NCBI RefSeq assembly: GCF_020923435.1
Contig: NZ_CP087263.1
Span: 3,801,970 to 3,865,969 of the forward strand
DNA length: 64,000 nt
Origin: Brevibacillus humidisoli
Lineage (GTDB): Bacteria > Bacillota > Bacilli > Brevibacillales > Brevibacillaceae
Direction of reading: 5' to 3'
Shown: positions 59,418 through 64,000 of the stretch, piece by piece
How positions within the stretch are numbered: position 1 is the first letter of the stretch
Layout: each line of letters opens with the position of its first letter
Translations under genes and position numbers: made by a program
The notes under the pieces: model-generated
The model's input: only the letters and a program-made list of their open reading frames with translations
Told to the model about the DNA's origin: nothing
The model's database searches: none

Positions 59418-61961
59418 TTGAAAAAGCTTGCCCGTATCGCAGTCATCAGTGCTTTAACGCTTCCATTGATCACCGGTGGTTTATTGACACCCGCGCATGC
59501 TGCTCCCAAGCACGACCGGGAGGGCCTCAAGATCGAGGCACGGCAGGAACTGTCTCTGAGATCAGCATCTCTGCCAAACGAGCTTCGTCAAATGGAATCC
59601 AGTAGCAAACTGGTGATAATCCAGTTTGCGGGACCCGTTCAGGAGGAGTGGAAAGAAGAAGTGGAAGACCTGGGCGTCGAGTTGGCCCACTACATACCCG
59701 ACTTCGCCTTTATTGCCAGATTGGACGACAACAAGAGCAAGCGTGAGCTAAAGGAGCTATCCTTTGTAGAAGAGGTGCACCCTTTTAAACCATCTTACAA
59801 GTTGTCACCCAAGCTGCTCGATCATTTGGACGATTCGGATGAAGTAAAGGTTGCAGTCTTCGGCTTTGACAGGGAGGAAAACATCGCTCCCAAGATTCGC
59901 AAACTGGTGCCACAAGCGAGTGAGCTTGACCAGTCTGAATTAAAAAGTGTCTCCCAAATCACCGTCAGCGGCCAAGCATTGCAAGACTTGCTTCTCTCGG
60001 ACGATGTGATCGCAATCGAGCCGGTGCCGGAGCGCAAATTGCGTAACGACATGGCCGCGAAGATTATCCATTCTGACAATTTAGCCAGCACAGGATATAC
60101 CGGCGAAGGGCAGATTATTGGTGCAGCCGACACCGGATTGGACACGGGTGATCTCGACAACATCCACCCCGACTTTGTCGGACAAGTGCGCGCGCTCTAC
60201 GGCGTTGGCCGTCCCGGTGATCCCAGCGATGGGGACGGACACGGAACACATGTAGCAGGTTCCATCGTGGGCAGCGGTGCCTATTCCAGCGGGCAGATTA
60301 CAGGGATGGCTGTAGATGCCCAACTGGTGTTTCACTCCGTTGCAGATAAGGATGGCTATCTAACTGGATTAAACAATCTGCCAGAGATTCTAGATCAGGC
60401 TTATGATGCGGGAGCGCGCATCCACTCCGACTCATGGGGTACCGATGACATGGGGGCCTATGGCAGCGATTCCTATTTTATGGATACGTACCTTTGGGAA
60501 AACAAAGATATGACGATCCTGGTTGCTGCAGGCAACACCGGGCAAGAGGGATTCTATTCGATCGGCTCTCCAGCAACGGCGAAAAACGTGATTGCGGTTG
60601 GAGCGTCGGAAAGTGTACGTCCAAATGAGAGCTCGCAAGCGTACGGCGACAGCTCATACGCCGATGATGCGGATGATGTCGCTATATTTAGCAGCATGGG
60701 ACCAACCCAAGACGAGCGGATCAAGCCGGACATCGTCGTACCGGGCAGCATGATTTTGTCGACACGTTCTGCTCTCGCCACCGATGATGGTTTTCACCTT
60801 CCATACAATGACCACTATGCATACCTGAGCGGCACTAGTATGGCCACCCCGATTCTGGCCGGCGGCGTAGCACAGGTTCGTCAGTTTCTGGAAGAAGAGG
60901 GACACAATAATCCGAGCAGTGCCCTGATCAAGACGATGCTGCTCACCGGCGCTGACGATCTGTCGCTGCCGCTTCCCCAACAAGGATATGGGCGGGCCAA
61001 TCTGGTAAATGCGATCGAGACCGACTTCATCGATGAGTCTGATGCGCTGGAAACAGGTGACAGCAAGTCGTATACAATCGAAGTAAGCGAATCGGACAAC
61101 CTGTTTGTGACCACACTGGCATGGACCGATTATCCCGGATCCGTCCTCGCTGACCGTCAGTTGGTTAACGACGTGAACCTTGTTGTAGTATCGCCAAGCG
61201 GTCAGGTGTACAACGGGAATGACTTTAACGGCTCACCCGGCGATGAGACGGACAATGTAAACAATGTGGAACAGACGTATATCGTCAATCCTGAGCCAGG
61301 TCTCTACACGGTAACGGTAAGCGGCTACAACATTCCGTGGGGACCTCAACCGTACGCGATCGCAACCAACGGCATGTTTACTGACGCTGTTGAAAAGACT
61401 GTCTCGGCATTGCAGCTCTCTGCATCTGAATTAACACTGACGACAGGTGATTCCATCCAACTGGATGCTGCCGCTATCTATTCTGACGGTTCGGAAGAGC
61501 TCATCAACGATTTGGGTGCGTGGATGTCTAGTAACGAGCAAGTGGCCACCGTAGCTGACGGGAAGGTAACTGCCGTAGGGAGCGGTACAACCGTCGTTAC
61601 CGTAGAGTACGAAGGCAAAACGGCAACAGCATCTGTGGCAGTTGCCGATGCAGACAATTATCTGGAATGGCCGTCGCAAACCAACGTATCTGCGAGCAAA
61701 ACCTGGACGATCCGCTTCAATGATGAAGTAGACCCGGACAGCGTGACGAACGAAACTGTGTATGTTGTAGATGAAACAGGACAAGTGCTCGATCAAACGG
61801 TGACAATCGGCGCGGACAACAAATCGATTATCGTAGAGGAACCAGCTGGGGGTTTCCTGAATGGACAGCGTTATGATCTCATCATCACCGATCGTGTTGT
61901 ATCGCGCTCCGGCGAAAAGCTGAAGCAGTCCATTCGGATGACTTTTACGATCACACCGTAA
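59418..61961 (+). CDS. Secreted KP-43-like subtilase with Big_2 and Big_5 domains
   Basis: The protein is 847 residues from TTG 59418, which has AAAGGCGG seven bases upstream; the upstream frame has no ribosome site. It has a signal peptide (LKKLARIAVISALTLPLITG...AHA), a propeptide of about 180 residues, and the S8 domain with D238 (AADTGLDTG), H275 (DGHGTHVAG), N372 (VAAGNTG) and S474 (SGTSMATP). A C-terminal beta-sandwich follows, as in KP-43 proteases (FVTTLAWTDYPG). It then has a bacterial Ig-like Big_2 (LQLSASELTLTTGDSIQLDA) and a Big_5/SbsA-like domain. It is probably extracellular. Confidence 0.92.
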   Translation: MKKLARIAVISALTLPLITGGLLTPAHAAPKHDREGLKIEARQELSLRSASLPNELRQMESSSKLVIIQFAGPVQEEWKEEVEDLGVELAHYIPDFAFIARLDDNKSKRELKELSFVEEVHPFKPSYKLSPKLLDHLDDSDEVKVAVFGFDREENIAPKIRKLVPQASELDQSELKSVSQITVSGQALQDLLLSDDVIAIEPVPERKLRNDMAAKIIHSDNLASTGYTGEGQIIGAADTGLDTGDLDNIHPDFVGQVRALYGVGRPGDPSDGDGHGTHVAGSIVGSGAYSSGQITGMAVDAQLVFHSVADKDGYLTGLNNLPEILDQAYDAGARIHSDSWGTDDMGAYGSDSYFMDTYLWENKDMTILVAAGNTGQEGFYSIGSPATAKNVIAVGASESVRPNESSQAYGDSSYADDADDVAIFSSMGPTQDERIKPDIVVPGSMILSTRSALATDDGFHLPYNDHYAYLSGTSMATPILAGGVAQVRQFLEEEGHNNPSSALIKTMLLTGADDLSLPLPQQGYGRANLVNAIETDFIDESDALETGDSKSYTIEVSESDNLFVTTLAWTDYPGSVLADRQLVNDVNLVVVSPSGQVYNGNDFNGSPGDETDNVNNVEQTYIVNPEPGLYTVTVSGYNIPWGPQPYAIATNGMFTDAVEKTVSALQLSASELTLTTGDSIQLDAAAIYSDGSEELINDLGAWMSSNEQVATVADGKVTAVGSGTTVVTVEYEGKTATASVAVADADNYLEWPSQTNVSASKTWTIRFNDEVDPDSVTNETVYVVDETGQVLDQTVTIGADNKSIIVEEPAGGFLNGQRYDLIITDRVVSRSGEKLKQSIRMTFTITP

Positions 61962-61994
61962 TAGAATAAAGAGACGATTGGAGGAAAACGCAAG

Positions 61995-62402
61995 ATGAAA
62001 CGAATGAAAAAGTGGGCACTCACATTGGCAGCCACGGCACTTTTGGGAAGTTTCTCTACCCCCGCTTGGGCAGCGCCTCAGCAAGGTTTCTACATCAATG
62101 GGGAGGTAGATCGCTATTACTCGATCACCTCGTTTGTTAAGAACTTTGAACAAGCTCTTGAAGAGATTACTGATGCCGGTTTTGGAGAAACGATCTACGT
62201 ATCGGATGATGCAACCGGCGCAACCATCCTGGAGGTTGTCGATGAAGGCTCTTTATTTGACGCCCTTCACGAGCTGACCGCTGGCGACTTTGAAGCAAAC
62301 GGATATACCGAGATTGATGAAAACGGAGATGAACTGGATCTCGTCTTTCCGGGAGCAGAATTGGGCGGCGGCGACGATTTCGATGTAATCGACATCGAGT
62401 AA
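61995..62402 (+). CDS. Small secreted acidic protein paired with the protease
   Basis: I do not recognise this 135-residue protein. It has a signal peptide (KKWALTLAATALLGSFSTPAWA) and a mature part of about 108 residues with an acidic end (GGGDDFDVIDIE). Its start is 33 bp after the protease stop, behind GATTGGAGG, so the pair is one operon. It has a Tyr-rich first strand (GFYINGEVDRYYSITSFV) and could be a substrate-like inhibitor, chaperone or processing partner. That role is inference. Confidence 0.75.
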   Translation: MKRMKKWALTLAATALLGSFSTPAWAAPQQGFYINGEVDRYYSITSFVKNFEQALEEITDAGFGETIYVSDDATGATILEVVDEGSLFDALHELTAGDFEANGYTEIDENGDELDLVFPGAELGGGDDFDVIDIE

Positions 62403-62426
62403 ACACAACAAGGATAGGATGTTTGT

Positions 62427-62485
62427 GAATACAAAACAAAGCTCCTGAGGTCTACCAAGGCCAACAGGAGCTTTGTTTTGTATTC
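62427..62485 (+). terminator. Terminator with a 21-bp perfect stem
   Basis: GAATACAAAACAAAGCTCCTG and its exact complement (62427-62447 and 62465-62485) enclose a 17-nt loop. The T-rich 3' arm ends the protease operon. The length of the perfect stem is unusual. Confidence 0.75.
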
Positions 62486-62529
62486 CCCTCCCTAACCTGG
62501 ACATACTAGCTGTAAAGGAGTGTGAAAAA

Positions 62530-62754
62530 GTGGACAACAAGTCAATATACTACCCTGTGTCATGGGATGATGCCGCTGATTACACTCAAGCTCTAGAAGG
62601 GATGGACATCCCCCATGCCGTTGAAGACCCTACGGATTTCCCGATGCTCCCCACTGGGCAGCTGGCAATCGTACTTCCCCATCTCTCTGTGCGCCAGTAC
62701 ACCAAAGTTCGGCAGCTGTTCAGAGGAGAAGGTGAGCATTATCCGGAACAGTAG
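62530..62754 (+). CDS. Small protein of unknown function
   Basis: The 74-residue protein starts at GTG 62530, nine bases after AAAGGAG. It reads MDNKSIYYPVSWDDAADYTQ and ends RGEGEHYPEQ. It is acidic, without signal peptide or membrane segment. It lies just after the strong terminator of the protease operon, so it needs its own promoter. No family is recognised. Confidence 0.6.
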   Translation: MDNKSIYYPVSWDDAADYTQALEGMDIPHAVEDPTDFPMLPTGQLAIVLPHLSVRQYTKVRQLFRGEGEHYPEQ

Positions 62755-62806
62755 CGCATCCTCTCGCTAAGTATACATGATAAAAATGTTTTGTCCTCAA
62801 ATCGAA

Positions 62807-62826
62807 ACCCCCGCCGCAGCAGGGGT
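62807..62826 (-). terminator. Possible terminator of the YolD-like gene
   Basis: ACCCC and GGGGT arms enclose a GC-rich loop, with only TTT after them on the minus strand. Weak. Confidence 0.35.
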
Positions 62827-62842
62827 AAGGAGTAGCTTAGTA

Positions 62843-63208
62843 TTAGCCTTCTATTGAATTTTTCCAAATCGCTACAATTCGGTTCATATCGATCCACTCG
62901 GTTCCTTCATCGTTTACGATCTTGATCTGCTGGTTGGTGGCATCGATCCTCTTGATCCGCCCCCACACAGACTTGATTTCCCCGAGATCCGGTCGAATGG
63001 ATACCGGTACCCAAGACCGTACGGTAACGGCATAATCTCGATGAACAGAATCGTATATGATTCGGTTAAACTTATTTACCTCGTCCTCCTCAATGATTGG
63101 CTGTGCAACCAACTCCTGCTCTTGGTTCATCTTCAGGTATCCCTCGTGCTGCTCAGGAAGTGAACGGCTCGCTTCAAACAGGCTGTCTTTCTTGCTGACT
63201 GACTTCAA
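62843..63208 (-). CDS. YolD-like protein
   Basis: I place the start at TTG 63208, eight bases after AAAGGAG; the frame also has an ATG at 63232 with no good ribosome site. The 121-residue protein shows the YolD-like pattern: EEDEVNKFNRIIYDSVHRDY, then the strand-turn-strand VWGRIKRIDATNQQIKIVND and the end MNRIVAIWKNS. YolD proteins often accompany Y-family polymerases (UvrX/YqjW), but no polymerase gene is beside this one. The role is unknown. Confidence 0.6.
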   Translation of the reverse strand: MKSVSKKDSLFEASRSLPEQHEGYLKMNQEQELVAQPIIEEDEVNKFNRIIYDSVHRDYAVTVRSWVPVSIRPDLGEIKSVWGRIKRIDATNQQIKIVNDEGTEWIDMNRIVAIWKNSIEG

Positions 63209-63381
63209 CAGTTTGACTCCTTTCCAGGCCATGCCTCATAGGTGGTTACTTGTGTTCGGTCCGGCAGGGTTCCATACTATATACATTTCCTGTTCGAGCC
63301 AATGCAAAACCTGGAATACTCTTGTGAGGGGCACATCTCTGACAAACCGTGGAAGGAGCAAGCCTCGGCTTACTCAATTAA

Positions 63382-64000
63382 TTACCTTGCTTTAAATGCA
63401 GGTTTGGTCTTTTCCAAGAACGATTTCGTTCCTTCTCTAAAGTCCTCAGTAGAGGCAATCAGACCGAAGTAATCTGCACCGAGCTGCGCGGATTCTTCTA
63501 ATGTTAGATTGCAGCCCCGGTGTAGAGCCTCCCATGTCATTTTTACCGCAATAGGAGCCTGAGCGAGAATCTCTCGGAGAAGCTGTTCTGATTCAGGCAA
63601 TACCTGATCAGGCTCAACCACCCTGTTCACCAATCCGATCTGATGAGCTTCGGCAGCACTTATCACCTTTCCTGTGAGGAGAAGTTCGGCAGCGCGTCCC
63701 TTGCCGACAAGTCTCGGCAGCCTCGTTGTACCTCCAAATCCAGCAACAGCTCCAATGCGGACTTCCGGATGGCCCAATCTGGCATGATGGGCTGCCACAC
63801 GAAGGACGCAGGCTTCAGCCAATTCCAGCCCGCCTCCCAACGCGTGGCCATTGATCGCAGCGACAACTACTTTGCCCAATGACTCGATTTTGCTCGTCAC
63901 CGTCACCGCCAGTTGAGCCAATTCCCTCACTTCCAGAGGAGTGGCCCGGTTGAGAAACGCAATGTCCGCCCCCGCAGAAAATGCCTCTTCTCCTGCACCG
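63382..64000 (-). CDS. Enoyl-CoA hydratase/isomerase, 5' end cut by window edge
   Basis: The reading continues in frame to the window edge with no start yet seen: about 205 residues are visible. Crotonase-fold signatures are FSAGADIAFLNRA at the edge, KVVVAAINGHALGGGLELAE near the middle, LGHPEVRIGAVAGFGGTTRLPRLVGKGRA with the catalytic Glu region, and ISAAEAHQIGLVNRVVEPDQVL. The 3' end (REGTKSFLEKTKPAFKAR) is complete. It probably takes part in fatty acid or amino acid breakdown. The substrate is not set by sequence. Confidence 0.9.
   Translation of the reverse strand, partial: GAGEEAFSAGADIAFLNRATPLEVRELAQLAVTVTSKIESLGKVVVAAINGHALGGGLELAEACVLRVAAHHARLGHPEVRIGAVAGFGGTTRLPRLVGKGRAAELLLTGKVISAAEAHQIGLVNRVVEPDQVLPESEQLLREILAQAPIAVKMTWEALHRGCNLTLEESAQLGADYFGLIASTEDFREGTKSFLEKTKPAFKAR

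Noticed and set aside
61431-62153. 240-codon minus-strand frame opposite the protease end and the small secreted protein gene
   Set aside because: Antisense to two genes with signal peptides and ribosome sites; Cys/Arg-rich shadow composition.

Overview
The window reads as chromosome of a motile, endospore-former-type Firmicute of the Brevibacillus/Paenibacillaceae kind. The evidence is gene order (degS-degU-comFA-comFC-yvyF-flgM-flgN-flgK-flgL-DUF6470-fliW-csrA-hag, as in Bacillales), SLH and SLAP S-layer proteins, strong GGAGG ribosome sites, frequent GTG/TTG starts, an S-box riboswitch before metK, a FapR box, and SigD-type promoters. No rRNA, tRNA, CRISPR array, insertion sequence or prophage was seen. 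Almost all genes lie on the minus strand.

1-16 kb is housekeeping: a YciI-like fragment, glycolate oxidase glcD-glcF under a GntR/FadR regulator with two matching operator sites, a NUDIX hydrolase, an EcsC protein, prfB with its programmed +1 frameshift, a DJ-1/PfpI protein, fabH behind a FapR box, secA (without the usual C-terminal zinc motif), long-form hpf, an HD-GYP phosphodiesterase, a cold-shock protein, and an amino-acid ABC permease plus binding protein without an ATPase. The 346-bp gap at 15.8-16.1 kb carries a tight cluster of DnaA-box-like 9-mers.

16-42 kb is the motility region. A divergent MotA/MotB-like pair is followed by a visibly AT-rich six-gene cassette (FkbH-type HAD, acyl carrier protein, VOC protein, GNAT, polysaccharide deacetylase, TylF-like methyltransferase). 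Next come yjfB, fliT-fliS-fliD-flaG, a complete legionaminic-acid-type nonulosonate pathway (legF, ptmE, neuD, legI, legG, legC, legB), a Maf-type flagellin glycosyltransferase, an unknown 199-residue protein, hag, csrA, fliW, flgL, flgK, flgN, flgM and yvyF. SigD-like promoters precede hag, flaG, flgM and yjfB. Weaker ones precede the FkbH cassette and the Maf/leg operon. My main proposal is that the cassette makes an ACP-bound (methyl)glyceryl-type acyl group that decorates the nonulosonic acid placed on flagellin.

42-51 kb holds comFC, comFA, a small unknown protein, degU, degS, a membrane-anchored polysaccharide deacetylase and metK. 50.4-59 kb is a cell-surface region: a small secreted protein, an S8 protease with three SLH domains, a copper-amine-oxidase-stalk protein, three tandem SLAP (S-layer assembly) paralogues and two lipoproteins. 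59-64 kb holds a KP-43-like secreted subtilase with a small secreted partner, a short unknown protein, a YolD-like protein, and the 3' part of an enoyl-CoA hydratase running off the end.
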